64,000 bases of DNA from Candidatus Poribacteria bacterium (GCA_028824125.1 JAPPES010000097.1:1-64000), one strand, 5' to 3'. Shown: positions 9,701 through 17,724, counted from the first letter of the stretch. Notes: generated from the letters alone by a model not told the origin. Made by a program: numbers and translations.

Positions 9701-9938
9701 AACGTGAAAAATTATTTAATGCTGCTTCAGGGTTAGGGGAATTTAGACAAGTTTCTAACAACGGGATAACGATGTCGGCAAAGCAGGTTTGGATATCTGC
9801 ATCGTCAGTGGCAAGTTCTTGTAGACTTCGCAATATAGAGTTGTTATCTACGCTTCCGTCTCTATCGGATATGTCCGATAAAATCCGATGAATTTCGTCT
9901 CTCTGACGTTGTGGGATCGGCAGTTCTGCGTAATTCAT
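6789..9938 (-). CDS. glnE: Bifunctional glutamine synthetase adenylyltransferase/deadenylase
   Basis: Controls glutamine synthetase by adding and removing AMP in answer to nitrogen state. The 1049-residue protein has two nucleotidyltransferase domains, each with the GKFGGxELNFSSDxDxxxVY motif (about residues 235-260 and 715-740), each followed by a helical domain with the RDIEFTVQxLQ or VDIEFAVQTLQ signature. That order matches GlnE. It is about 100 residues longer than the E. coli protein, partly from a basic insertion (RKTKPRRRRSGK, near residue 915). GAGGAG lies before the ATG, and a promoter is visible at 9979-10007. No glnB or glnD is in the window; a glutamine synthetase homologue lies 3 kb away. 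Confidence 0.95.
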   Translation of the reverse strand: MNYAELPIPQRQRDEIHRILSDISDRDGSVDNNSILRSLQELATDDADIQTCFADIVIPLLETCLNSPNPEAALNNFSRFTLVTFSRKWIYELLRDAPFLMPTVMLSFGASSYLSDILIRNPIYFYDIIDASVMDTPKTRERMFGELAMTLGRYRDVDQKLRIIRRYKRRESLRIALRDLLQVAAVETTTLEMSNLAEATLQHCYEIGCAQIMMPKFGTPLNEEGTAPCRFAVIGMGKFGGYELNFSSDIDLIFVYSDEGKTDTGFDNSEYYARLCEFLIKAMSEVTAEGYVFRVDIRLRPESSAGVIIRSMESYESYYEGWGDLWERQALIKARPVAGDIAFGDEFIRMIQPFVYQRYLDGVTLNEIKVDIRNTKARIEERLMGERTDLEKHVKLGPGAIRDIEFTVQCLQMIHGGQRKSLCSQNTLETLEALKANELLAAEDADALSAAYRFLRRVENSIQIEADQQRYSVPTKAEEEIQLARRLRYYNAPLDTFRQDYRTHKEHVRKIFEKVMDVHEPDQLDIAVLLSQDDPEEKQAKLGRFGFENVREAHRLLRQLANGSDGQQFSPTVRRTFFKLAPTLLKCLRAAPDPDMALRYFDAFAAKVGARSSYYTMFMEKQETLEALISVCGSSLYLADLLIASPELFDLLTVPTFTEFPKTLAQKQEEVGQLLADTPKVHVLRALRRYKNDEIWRIALRNILGNADLPMTTEELSDLAEAILQAIYPQIDSQLREEHGSPLSDDGGPVTFAIIAMGKFGGRELNFSSDLDVMCVYTADGKTTQGMPNSEYFSILGLELVKQLSGDHDMSIYELDLRLRPYGTGGAIALPLAGYQNYYDNTAEIWERQALTRARVVAGDVEGVGNQFMEIAHAFCYKQPLTAENVAEIVRTRQRKEAQATRKTKPRRRRSGKVQKPAANVKSGYGGLVDIEFAVQTLQLIHGTEATSVRVPNTLLVIDRLHAIGVLTEAQRIGLSDAYKFLRRVENALRIVHDRALDALPTNRAELTQLARRLGYTETEGTPIVEAFLQDYGRWTEKTRALFNEILVN

Positions 9939-9978
9939 CTTTCTCCTCTATATACGATACAACGCTATAATTGGAATT

Positions 9979-10007
9979 ATTTTAGCATACGTCTGTCTAT
10001 ATTGCAA
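9979..10007 (-). promoter_or_regulatory. Promoter of glnE
   Basis: Read on the minus strand, TTGCAA (10007-10002) and TAAAAT (9984-9979) are 17 bases apart and lie about 40 bases upstream of the glnE ATG. Confidence 0.55.
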
Positions 10008-10239
10008 ATGAATTTTGTGTAGAGGGTGTGTCCAGTTTTATACTTGAAAAGATGTTGATAGTCTGATAACATATTACCTAAACGAGAAAGAAGAACCATT
10101 TGAATGTCCTTTCAAAAATAGTATTTGTCCGTTCTGAAAGGATGCCTGCTTTTATCACTAAAAAATTTTAAAACTGTCCAACTATAGTATAAGTGTAAGA
10201 AATTATATTTTGGAATTTACTATGAATTGGAGTGAGTGT

Positions 10240-11451
10240 GTGAAAAAGATTAAGCTCTTTTTTTGGGTTAGTGTATTGATCTATAGCCTACTATTAACAG
10301 GACAATTCAAACCTATTTTTGCGCAATTTCAGAACGAATTCGGGCAGGAACTCCTACTTGAACCTGAACCGCCTAAAACTGATCCCGCAAAACTTATAAT
10401 TGACGCGCATTTCTCTAATACCTTTAACAATCACATTGAACTTGGACTAAGCGTTGATCCTTACACCAGTAGTCTTGCTGGACAGGAAAGTCCGCAACTT
10501 GAAGGTTTTATTAATCGTTTAGGTGTTAATTTACAGGGGGAACTACCAATTGCGGATAAACTACGTCTCAAGTTGCAATACTCTCCGCAACTTGAAAATT
10601 ACAACGGAGCAGATGGAAAACTCAACGAATTTGATGCGTTCACTGATGTTGCTTCAACTGAATTAAGTTTTCGTCCGTTTACAGATTTACCCGAATTTGC
10701 AGCTTCCCATCAGTTTCAAAGTTTAACGAGAATGCTAAACGTCTACAACAGCACTGAACGGCAGATAGGTCTTCGTTTTGGGCGTGTGTTAGAATACAAT
10801 CTCCGAATTCACCGATTTGACGATGCAGCCCAGCTGAGAGAAGATTTTTTACTTATCGGTTCTACCAATCATAAAGCAACTACACGTCTTCAGTTTGGAC
10901 TGCTTAAACAGATGGTTGGAAAAATAGAATACGGAATTGAGCATGGGCGTTACCAAACCAATTTGAACAACCTTATCTTAGGAGTCACTGGACTTGAGGA
11001 CGGTGAACACCGAATTGATTGGCGGCATTCCGGCACTGCAAAGTTGTTACAAACAGCAGCGGACCGATTTGTTTTCCAAGAAGAAATTAACCTTTTTCTC
11101 AACCGTTCCAACGTTGATTTCTTTAACTTCGCAAGTGCTGAGGCAGCGTTGAATACATTTTATAAATTTGACACAGAACGTTGGATTCGACTCCGATTTT
11201 CACGTGTTTGGGTGCGTTTTGAAGGCAGACAAATTCGGGACGAAACCCGGAATATTATAGAAGATGCTGATAATCGAAGCGATACACAATGGGGCTTCAA
11301 CACCCAGGTTAATTGGAAATTCACTCCCTATTTGACACTAAATGCTGATTATCAATTTACGCAAAACCGCACCAACGAATTAGACCCGATACTTGATTTT
11401 CTTAACTATAATCACAGTATCGTGAGTTTAACATTGCGTGGAAATTATTAA
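10240..11451 (+). CDS. Secreted outer-membrane beta-barrel candidate
   Basis: No named family recognised. The start region (VKKIKLFFWVSVLIYSLLLTGQF...FAQ) is a signal peptide with likely cleavage after FAQ. The rest is rich in alternating polar/hydrophobic strands ending in aromatic residues (LRLKLQYSPQ, IRLRFSRVWVRF, LTLNADYQFTQ), and the last residue is Tyr after SLTLRGNY, which fits an outer-membrane barrel. GTG at 10240 has GGAG seven bases upstream; ATG at 10222 is the alternative. Neighbouring genes encode glnE on the other strand and a TonB-like protein downstream on the same strand. Confidence 0.7.
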   Translation: MKKIKLFFWVSVLIYSLLLTGQFKPIFAQFQNEFGQELLLEPEPPKTDPAKLIIDAHFSNTFNNHIELGLSVDPYTSSLAGQESPQLEGFINRLGVNLQGELPIADKLRLKLQYSPQLENYNGADGKLNEFDAFTDVASTELSFRPFTDLPEFAASHQFQSLTRMLNVYNSTERQIGLRFGRVLEYNLRIHRFDDAAQLREDFLLIGSTNHKATTRLQFGLLKQMVGKIEYGIEHGRYQTNLNNLILGVTGLEDGEHRIDWRHSGTAKLLQTAADRFVFQEEINLFLNRSNVDFFNFASAEAALNTFYKFDTERWIRLRFSRVWVRFEGRQIRDETRNIIEDADNRSDTQWGFNTQVNWKFTPYLTLNADYQFTQNRTNELDPILDFLNYNHSIVSLTLRGNY

Positions 11452-11562
11452 AATTGTGCAGGGTGCTTTGACGATTCTAAAATTTACCATAGTTTTCAAG
11501 ATACAACAAAAAATACGTTTCTATAAAAGTCTTCAAGTCAGAAATTCGTAACCAGGGTTATT

Positions 11563-11693
11563 TATAGTGAACTTTAGAATTAACAGGACATTTTAGTTGT
11601 CCGAGGGAACTCCGATTCCCTCCTACAAACGGGTCGCGATTCGGAGATCGCTCCTACAGAAAATATGTCCCAATAATTTCAAAGTTCACCATA
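11563..11693. repeat. MITE-like element
   Basis: About 130 bases with imperfect inverted ends: TATAGTGAACTTTAGAATTA (11564-11583) and AATAATTTCAAAGTTCACCA (11672-11691, with GTCCC before it). The interior contains CGGAGATCGCTCCTACAG, shared with the 5390-5456 hairpin. The remainder of the 11452-11969 gap is a GC-richer stretch around 11710-11830 with GGTGCAGTTTATTAACTGCACC and GGTGCGGTTAGGAAACCGCACC, two further short inverted repeats. No gene was seen in it. Confidence 0.65.
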
Positions 11694-11716
11694 CGAATTT
11701 TAAACACCTGCTATAT

Positions 11717-11821
11717 ACCCGGCCGGTAGGTGCAGTTTATTAACTGCACCGGATTTGGATCAAAAACTCTCATAGCGACTTGCCTTATAGGATGCGGTGC
11801 GGTTAGGAAACCGCACCTACC
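11717..11821. repeat. Pair of short palindromes before the TonB-like gene
   Basis: GGTGCAGTTTATTAACTGCA (starting near 11730) and GGTGCGGTTAGGAAACCGCA (starting near 11796) are two near-identical palindromes about 66 bases apart, each flanked by GTAGG or CCTACC. TTCGGTTAGGAAACCGAA at 31950 and TTCGGTTTCCTAACCGAA at 47241 are the same motif within other elements. Confidence 0.5.
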
Positions 11822-11969
11822 AGCCTGGGGTATTAACTTTGAGTAAACCTCAATGACGGAAAACTTTTAAAACTAAATAACCTGTTCGCAAACTGAAAAA
11901 GTTTACTTTCAAGTAGAGACGTGCTACAATTTCAATTAAAGCATATTTTGGGGAAATAGGTGAAAAGCA

Positions 11970-12938
11970 ATGAACAGAAGTACTGATATTCTTGCCCAGA
12001 TTCAACAGATTCGCCTTGAACAGACAAAACCGAAAAAGCCAATCATGTTGAAGAGTGTTCGCATTAACGAAAGCCAAAAAAGCGAATTGTATGTAACATT
12101 GAAGGATAAGACACACCATATCACCGTAAAGAAAACGGGAACTCGTAACACATTTGCTTTTGCATTTGCCATTGGGTTTCATACAATCCTTGCAATCCTT
12201 ATCGGCGTTTTTTGTATAGCAGATCCAATAGTGCTTGAGGACAATATTTCACTAATGGAGTTGTTAACCATAGAGGATCCAAAACCTCATCCGCATCATC
12301 CGCATCCGCATCATCCGCATCCGCCGGGGGGATATGATCCAAAACCTCCATACCCACAAGCCCTTCATATCCAGCGGGAACCGGTACCTACTCCAACTGA
12401 CCTGCCGCAGCCGCAAGATACCTTCAATTTAGCGAATTTAGATGTTTCAAATGTTGGAATTTCTGAAAATTCAACGAGGAATGGATCGAAATCCTTTGAA
12501 GTTAGAGAAAGTGTATCTCTCCCAACGCAACTCGCGATTTTAAAACTAACACCTATTTTTATAATTGAAAAGTCAGCATCGACAAAAACCTCGTTTGGCA
12601 AACTCACACAAGCTGTGTCAAATAAAGGTATCAGTTCAACCGATTCGCTTGACCTTGTTAAAACAGAAACAATACCACTGCAGACTAAGCCTATAGTGAA
12701 ACCTGTTTATCCAAAGATGGCAAAATTATTAAAAAAGGAAGGCAAAGTGATATTACGAGCAACTATTGATATAGATGGCATCCCAAAAGAAATTACGGTG
12801 CTAACGAATCTTGGTTATGGGCTGGAAGAAGCAGCTATTGAAGCATTGAAAAACAGCAGGTATATACCAGCAAAGAAAAACGGTAATGCAATTGCACGTT
12901 TGGTCGAAATCCAATTTGAATTCAAAATACAAGAATAA
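11970..12938 (+). CDS. TonB-family energy-transduction protein
   Basis: Likely couples inner-membrane proton-motive force to outer-membrane transport. The 322-residue product has a cytoplasmic basic region (1-58), one membrane helix (about 60-83), then a His-Pro rich linker with PHPHHPHPHHPHP (about 108-120), as TonB proteins use to cross the periplasm. The carboxy-terminal ~90 residues (KPVYPKMAKLLKKEGKVIL...GLEEAAIEALKNSRYIPA) match the TonB C-terminal domain. The cytoplasmic extension of about 58 residues is longer than in classical TonB. No exbB or exbD is adjacent. The start has GGGGAAATAGG about 10 bases upstream. Confidence 0.85.
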   Translation: MNRSTDILAQIQQIRLEQTKPKKPIMLKSVRINESQKSELYVTLKDKTHHITVKKTGTRNTFAFAFAIGFHTILAILIGVFCIADPIVLEDNISLMELLTIEDPKPHPHHPHPHHPHPPGGYDPKPPYPQALHIQREPVPTPTDLPQPQDTFNLANLDVSNVGISENSTRNGSKSFEVRESVSLPTQLAILKLTPIFIIEKSASTKTSFGKLTQAVSNKGISSTDSLDLVKTETIPLQTKPIVKPVYPKMAKLLKKEGKVILRATIDIDGIPKEITVLTNLGYGLEEAAIEALKNSRYIPAKKNGNAIARLVEIQFEFKIQE

Positions 12939-13025
12939 AACTTTCCAGTATTTTCAGTTACGGGTTATCTCAATGAGGCTCTACCGTTTATAAATGATTA
13001 TTGGATCAAACAAGGGGTTGGTTTT

Positions 13026-14360
13026 ATGACATTAGATCAGGTCAAATCTTTAGTGGGAGCGCGTGGTATTGAGTTTTTTCTCTGCTCTTTTGTAGAAATG
13101 AGCGGGGCACCGAAGGCGAAGGTGATTCCAGCAACACATCTTGAGGATATGGCGAAAGAAGGGGCAGGTTTCGGTGGCTTTGCTGCAGGGGAGATAGGAC
13201 AGTATCCTCATGATCCGGAGATGGCAAGCATCCCTGACTTTAATTCGCTCACAATTGTGCCGTGGCGAAAAAACTTAGCGTGGGTTGCAGGGGATATGTT
13301 CGTTGAAGAAAAATCTTGGCACTATTGTCCACGGACCATCCTACGGCAGCAGTTGGAAAAAGCTAAGCAGAAAGGCTACGTCTTCAACGTCGGCATTGAG
13401 GCGGAATTCATGTTGTTAAAGCAGGATGAAGATGGTCAATACACTCCATGGGATAAACTTGATACCTTGGATAAGCCGTGCTACGACCTAAAAGCGTTGT
13501 ATCGTAACCTTGATATGATGACGACTCTGATAAAATACATGCAGGAATTGGAATGGCAACCCTATGCAAACGACCATGAAGATGGGACCTGCCAGTTTGA
13601 AGTGAACTGGACTTATGCAGATGCACTTACCACAGCAGACCGACACACCTTTTTCAAGTGGATGGTCAAAACGCTTGCGGAAGAAAGTGGGTTGTTGGCA
13701 ACGTTTATGCCGAAGCCTTTTACCAATTTGACAGGCAACGGTGCACATTTCCACATGAGTCTCTGGGATGAGAACAACGAGACCAACCTATTCCTTGATG
13801 AGAATGATGTAAATGGTTTATCTCAACTTGCATATTGGTTCACGGGTGGTATTCTCAAACATGCAAAAGCGGTCACAGCGGTTACAAATCCGCTTGTGAA
13901 TAGTTACAAACGTTTAGTTCGGAGGGCACCGCGTTCGGGAGCATCATGGGCACCTGTTTTCGTTACTTTTGGTGGGAACAATCGAACGCAGATGATTCGG
14001 ACACCTGCCCCCGGACGGATTGAAAACCGATTAGCGGATGGCGCAGCAAATCCTTATCTCGCGGCGACTGCCTTACTTGCTGCTGGTTTGGATGGTATTG
14101 AAAATCAGATTGATCCTGGGGAACAAAATGTGGATAACCTTTACGAAGTGTCAGAAGATGAACTGCAGCGGCGCGGTATTGACTCTTTACCTACGACACT
14201 TAGTGAAGCCGCAGATGCGCTTGAAGCAGACGAAGTTATCAAAAATGCGCTCGGTAATGAATATGCCGATTACTACATTCAGGTCAAACGTGAGGAGTGG
14301 CGCAACTACCATTTGAGCGTCAGCCGGTGGGAGACCGATAACTACTTGGCGGTCTATTGA
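13026..14360 (+). CDS. Glutamine synthetase family protein (GlnT / gamma-glutamylmethylamide synthetase type)
   Basis: ATP-dependent ligation of ammonia or an amine to glutamate. The 444-residue protein has the glutamine synthetase catalytic fold: GIEAEFML (about 119-126), NGAHFHMSLW (about 238-247), NPLVNSYKRLVRRAPRSGAS, and the ENRLADGAANPYLAATALL segment. The short beta-grasp amino terminus (SFVEMSGAPKAKVIPA) is that of the GlnT/GMAS subgroup rather than housekeeping GlnA. Even so, Tyr373 lies in DNLYEVSEDE, the position adenylylated in GlnA enzymes, and glnE is nearby. A weak AAGGGG lies before the ATG. Substrate (ammonia or methylamine) cannot be settled from sequence. Confidence 0.88.
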   Translation: MTLDQVKSLVGARGIEFFLCSFVEMSGAPKAKVIPATHLEDMAKEGAGFGGFAAGEIGQYPHDPEMASIPDFNSLTIVPWRKNLAWVAGDMFVEEKSWHYCPRTILRQQLEKAKQKGYVFNVGIEAEFMLLKQDEDGQYTPWDKLDTLDKPCYDLKALYRNLDMMTTLIKYMQELEWQPYANDHEDGTCQFEVNWTYADALTTADRHTFFKWMVKTLAEESGLLATFMPKPFTNLTGNGAHFHMSLWDENNETNLFLDENDVNGLSQLAYWFTGGILKHAKAVTAVTNPLVNSYKRLVRRAPRSGASWAPVFVTFGGNNRTQMIRTPAPGRIENRLADGAANPYLAATALLAAGLDGIENQIDPGEQNVDNLYEVSEDELQRRGIDSLPTTLSEAADALEADEVIKNALGNEYADYYIQVKREEWRNYHLSVSRWETDNYLAVY

Positions 14361-14396
14361 TTGAGAATGGTCCGTAGCAAACCGAACTGAATAATT

Positions 14397-14425
14397 TTGA
14401 CAATTAGATATTTGAATGGTATACT
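14397..14425 (+). promoter_or_regulatory. Near-consensus promoter for the restriction gene
   Basis: TTGACA at 14397-14402 and TATACT at 14420-14425 with an exact 17-base spacer, 94 bases before the ATG of the restriction endonuclease gene. It is one of the best promoters in the window. Confidence 0.75.
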
Positions 14426-14519
14426 ACATTTTGCAGGACTCAAGCGTTCGCAACGAATATTCTTCTGTCATAAGTAAAGGAACGTGAAATTCTATTGATA
14501 TACTAAAAGGAATTGAGTA

Positions 14520-15290
14520 ATGTCTTTACAACGGCAGGCAATGATAAAAGAAAAAGTTAAGGATTGTATGCGCTCTAAACTAAAGTCCTATCGTCCTGAA
14601 ACAAGTTACATGCCATTTCACTATCGCCTTCTTGGTAAAGATAGAATGGCATTTTATTCTTTCATTCAATCCTTAAGTGTGACATTTGGGATTTCAATAT
14701 ATGAACCCGTAGCGATTGCATTAGCGAGTGGGAGGTTTAGGGTTGCAAAAAATCAAATTAAACCCGCAGAAGAAATCAGTTCTGGTGCCCAACAACGAAT
14801 CCAAAGAATCATTGAGGAATTAAGGATTGTGAATAGAAATCCGAATAAAACGTTAGAAACTCAAGAAATAAGAGAAGTTTGCCGAAGTGGAACATTGAAC
14901 CGAGTAAAACTCACAAAGGTAAACATCTGGTTAGAAAATCATAATGATGAGTTATTTTTGATTGATTTGAAAACTGCAAAACCGAGTTTTAGTCATTATG
15001 AAAAATCCAAACGCACATTTTTAGAGTGGACCGCCGCTGAATTAGCAAGAGACACAAAAGTAGTCGTGAATACAATTTTTGCTGTTCCTTACAATCCTTA
15101 TGAACCAAAACCTTATGAACGATGGATGCCAAAAGGGATGTTGGATATGGATCATGAAGTTTTAATAGCAGAAGAATTTTGGGATTTTATTGGTGGAAAG
15201 GGGACGTATACAGAACTTTTGGATGCTTTTGAACAAGCAGGCATTGAGTTAAGAGATGAAATCGACGAGTATTTTAAACAATTCAGCTAA
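14520..15290 (+). CDS. TdeIII/MjaII-type type II restriction endonuclease
   Basis: Probable double-strand DNA endonuclease. The 256-residue protein matches, from memory, the TdeIII family along its length: YMPFHYRLLGKDRMAFYSFIQSL near residue 30, the stretch VKLTKVNIWLENHNDELFLIDLKTAKP (about 133-159) that supplies a PD-(D/E)xK-like core with IDLK, and the family hallmark VPYNPYEPKPYERWMPKGMLDMD followed by EEFWDFIGGKGTYTELLDAFE. Characterised members recognise GGNCC; whether this one does is inference. AAGGAA lies 8 bases before the ATG. No DNA methyltransferase lies in the window, which is odd for an active enzyme. Confidence 0.85.
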   Translation: MSLQRQAMIKEKVKDCMRSKLKSYRPETSYMPFHYRLLGKDRMAFYSFIQSLSVTFGISIYEPVAIALASGRFRVAKNQIKPAEEISSGAQQRIQRIIEELRIVNRNPNKTLETQEIREVCRSGTLNRVKLTKVNIWLENHNDELFLIDLKTAKPSFSHYEKSKRTFLEWTAAELARDTKVVVNTIFAVPYNPYEPKPYERWMPKGMLDMDHEVLIAEEFWDFIGGKGTYTELLDAFEQAGIELRDEIDEYFKQFS

Positions 15291-15316
15291 TCAGACCTAA
15301 AATTGGAGGATAAATA

Positions 15317-16048
15317 ATGGCACAAATCAAATCAGTGTTACTTTGGGAAAACCAGCGGCGATATGTCCGCGAAGCGATAGATGATGGCACGCTCAAAGGT
15401 GCAATCATTCCCACAGGCAGCACAGAACAACACAACGAACACTTGGCGATGTATCACGACACGCAAAGCGCGGTGTATGTTTCCAAATTGGCAGCAGAAA
15501 AGTTGTTCCCACAGGTGATTGTTACAACGCCTTTGGCGATCGGCGTTTCGGAACACTGGATGGACCACAAAGGAACGCTCACGCTGCGTGCAGACGTATT
15601 CGGTGAAGTACTATACGATGTTGCTGATAGTATGCGCCGACACGGCATTGACAACATCCTGATTGTCAACGGACATGCGGGCAATGCCGGTCCGGTCCAT
15701 CAACGGTTAGATGGCTACCGCGAGAAACTCGGCATTAACATTGCATTTCATTCCTATTGGGAAGCGTATACAAGCGAATTGGTCAAAGAACAGATGGAAT
15801 CTGGTGTCTGTCCAGGGCACGCTGCAGAGTTTGAGACAGCGTTTGCGCTTGCTGCATTTGCAGAAAACGTCGATTGGAACGGTGTGGATTACGACAGCGC
15901 AAAACTCACAATCTCCGATGCGGGACAGGCAAAATCTGACCGCGAATATCACCATCAGGCAAAACTTGCCACATCAGAGAAAGGGCAGGTTATGATTGAT
16001 GTCGCTGTGGACTGGGTCGCAGAAAAGATGCAAGAGATGATGTCATAA
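15317..16048 (+). CDS. Creatininase-family amidohydrolase
   Basis: Metal-dependent hydrolase of cyclic or linear amides. The 243-residue protein keeps the family's metal ligands: PTGSTEQHNEHL (Glu and His), HDT, VNGHAGN (His) and GHAAEFET (Glu). Family members act on creatinine, mycofactocin precursor peptide or formamidopyrimidine-type rings, so the substrate is open. A good GGAGGA lies before the ATG, and it follows the restriction gene by only 26 bases, which could mean co-transcription without functional link. No signal peptide. Confidence 0.88.
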   Translation: MAQIKSVLLWENQRRYVREAIDDGTLKGAIIPTGSTEQHNEHLAMYHDTQSAVYVSKLAAEKLFPQVIVTTPLAIGVSEHWMDHKGTLTLRADVFGEVLYDVADSMRRHGIDNILIVNGHAGNAGPVHQRLDGYREKLGINIAFHSYWEAYTSELVKEQMESGVCPGHAAEFETAFALAAFAENVDWNGVDYDSAKLTISDAGQAKSDREYHHQAKLATSEKGQVMIDVAVDWVAEKMQEMMS

Positions 16049-16076
16049 TCTTCACTGGAAACAGTAGGCGAGCTTT

Positions 16077-16236
16077 GATGAAGATTAATTTTTAAATCGG
16101 TCCTTTTCGGTCCGTACAAGACACGCGTCCCCCGCTGCTGGCGAGGCGGGGAATGCCTAAATGGCATTCATACCGTTGATTTCTTCCTAACCTCGCCTCC
16201 TTACCGATTTATTTTTTAATCTTCATTTAGTTTGCG
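16077..16236. repeat. MITE-like element, family with GAAGATTAAT ends
   Basis: ATGAAGATTAATTTTTAAAT (16078-16097, then CGGT) is an inverted copy of ACCGATTTATTTTTTAATCT (16203-16222, then TCAT). The core has the phrases GGCGAGGCGGGGAATGCC and GGCATTCATACCGTTGATTT. Homologous copies lie at 31986-32164, 38827-38950 and, inverted, 47298-47480. It sits right behind the creatininase-family gene. Confidence 0.7.
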
Positions 16237-16238
16237 TC

Positions 16239-16371
16239 TTATACCAATTAACAGGATTTATCTTGTTTTATTGAAGGTAGGCAGAATACGCCAAATCAAC
16301 GGTATGAATGCGCGTATGGTATTCGCCATGATTCCCCGCCTACCAAGAATTATCGCGTTAATTTGGTATTA
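16239..16371. repeat. MITE-like element with TATACCAA ends, providing a stop codon
   Basis: Inverted ends TTATACCAATTAACAGGAT (16239-16257) and ATCGCGTTAATTTGGTATTA (16352-16371). Its core again contains ACGGTATGAATGC and GGTATTCGCCATGATTCCC. It directly abuts the preceding element, and its last three bases (TTA, read TAA on the minus strand) form the stop codon of the cohesin-dockerin gene. A related copy with altered middle lies at 38946-39204. Confidence 0.7.
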
Positions 16372-17724
16372 CTCATCGAAATGGTTGGCAACAAGAGTCA
16401 AATCTAAGATATTTACATTCCCATCACCGTTGACATCAGCTTCGGGTGGTGCATCTTCTTTGCCGAAATACAATGCTACAAAAGTTAAATCCAAGATATT
16501 TACGAATCCGTCATTGTTGACATCCCACGGTTTTGGTGGTTCAAGGATTTCTGTATTTTCAGTTATCACCGAAAAAGAAGTACCACCGAAACCCCCAATT
16601 ATTACACCAGATAAGGTTAACATTGATGCTTTGGCTTCAAGAACATCAAAAGTTATAGTGACGAGAGTTCCCTCTGCTAAGCGTGCTGGTGTGTCAACAC
16701 TAATCTGGGCAAAAGAGACTTGATTTTCCGAAACTTTTGTGGAAATGGGCAACAATTCACCAGAAAGGTAGGATCCATGCTCTAACGAAACAAATCGAAG
16801 TGCAGTTGAGTCAAACTGTATCGTTCCCTCATATCCGCTAACACCTTGACCATCAGCGATGTCAACAGTGATGACAAGTTGTTCACCCGCCTGAGGAGAT
16901 TCTACTGATGCTGGAACAATCTTAACAACGACAGGGAATTTAATATTAAGTAACGCCGCAAGTTCATCAATTGCAGCAGGATCCAGAAGCAATAGTTGAA
17001 CATCAGGATCGCTAATGAACGCTTTAACTTCAGCATCCTCCTTGAGAAGTCTAATGAATTCATCATCTATCTGCGGCAACTGTGCCTTTAAAAGGTCAGG
17101 ATTTTCAGCCACAAGTTTTAGAAGATTTGGTTTCAGAAGTACTTGATGTCCCTGCCCTAGGTTCTTGAATTCCGCAAGGATGCTAGGCAGCAGCTGCATT
17201 ATATCTTCTCGTTGAAAAAACACTTGGTACCTTTCAACAATACGTTCTACAAGCGAAAGTTGGCTCAACTCAATTAGTGCTGCAAGTTCGTTAATCGCTT
17301 CTGGATTTTGAAGTAAAGCTTGGACATCGGTATCCCTTAGAAATGTTTGTATTTCCTCGTCCTCTTTTAATAACGTGATGAATTCATCCTCTATATCAGG
17401 GACAAATGTTTTGAGTAGGTCTGGCTTATCCACAACTAAATTAATAGTTTCTGGTGTTAATAATTTTTGATTTTCTGGTTTTATGATTTCTTCAAGGATT
17501 GTTGGTAGTAGGTCTTGGATATCTTCGCGCAGAAGAAATGTTTGATATTTCTCAAATACTTTTTCAGCGAGAGACGAATCCGCATCAGATGGAGAATCTT
17601 CCTGACTGAGTGCGTTTGTTACAAAAATAGAGTATATACTTATCAAACAAAGCAAAAACAGGTGTTTTAATAAGGTTTCCTGATTCTTTTTAAGAAAATT
17701 TGGGATTTTTTTACATAAAGACAT
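16369..17724 (-). CDS. Secreted cohesin-dockerin protein with duplicated helical module
   Basis: A 451-residue exported protein with an amino-terminal hydrophobic signal (about residues 20-41). Residues ~50-235 hold two copies of a ~90-residue mainly helical module (RYQxFxxREDIxxLLPSIL ... DLLKxxxPxIxDEFIxLLKED ... ALLxxPxAIxELAAL). A cohesin-like domain follows (about 260-390, VKIVPASVESPQAGEQLVIT). The end is a dockerin-like pair of calcium loops, DVNNDGFVNILDLT and DVNGDGNVNILDLT. Cohesin-dockerin pairing suggests surface assembly, possibly within or between molecules. AAAGGAAAG precedes the ATG. The stop codon comes from the terminal base triplet of an adjacent inverted-repeat element. 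Confidence 0.85.
   Translation of the reverse strand: MSLCKKIPNFLKKNQETLLKHLFLLCLISIYSIFVTNALSQEDSPSDADSSLAEKVFEKYQTFLLREDIQDLLPTILEEIIKPENQKLLTPETINLVVDKPDLLKTFVPDIEDEFITLLKEDEEIQTFLRDTDVQALLQNPEAINELAALIELSQLSLVERIVERYQVFFQREDIMQLLPSILAEFKNLGQGHQVLLKPNLLKLVAENPDLLKAQLPQIDDEFIRLLKEDAEVKAFISDPDVQLLLLDPAAIDELAALLNIKFPVVVKIVPASVESPQAGEQLVITVDIADGQGVSGYEGTIQFDSTALRFVSLEHGSYLSGELLPISTKVSENQVSFAQISVDTPARLAEGTLVTITFDVLEAKASMLTLSGVIIGGFGGTSFSVITENTEILEPPKPWDVNNDGFVNILDLTFVALYFGKEDAPPEADVNGDGNVNILDLTLVANHFDE

Noticed and set aside
12939-13025. Glutamine or purine riboswitch before the glutamine synthetase gene
   Set aside because: A short ACGG/ACCGT pairing is present but the conserved aptamer bases are not.
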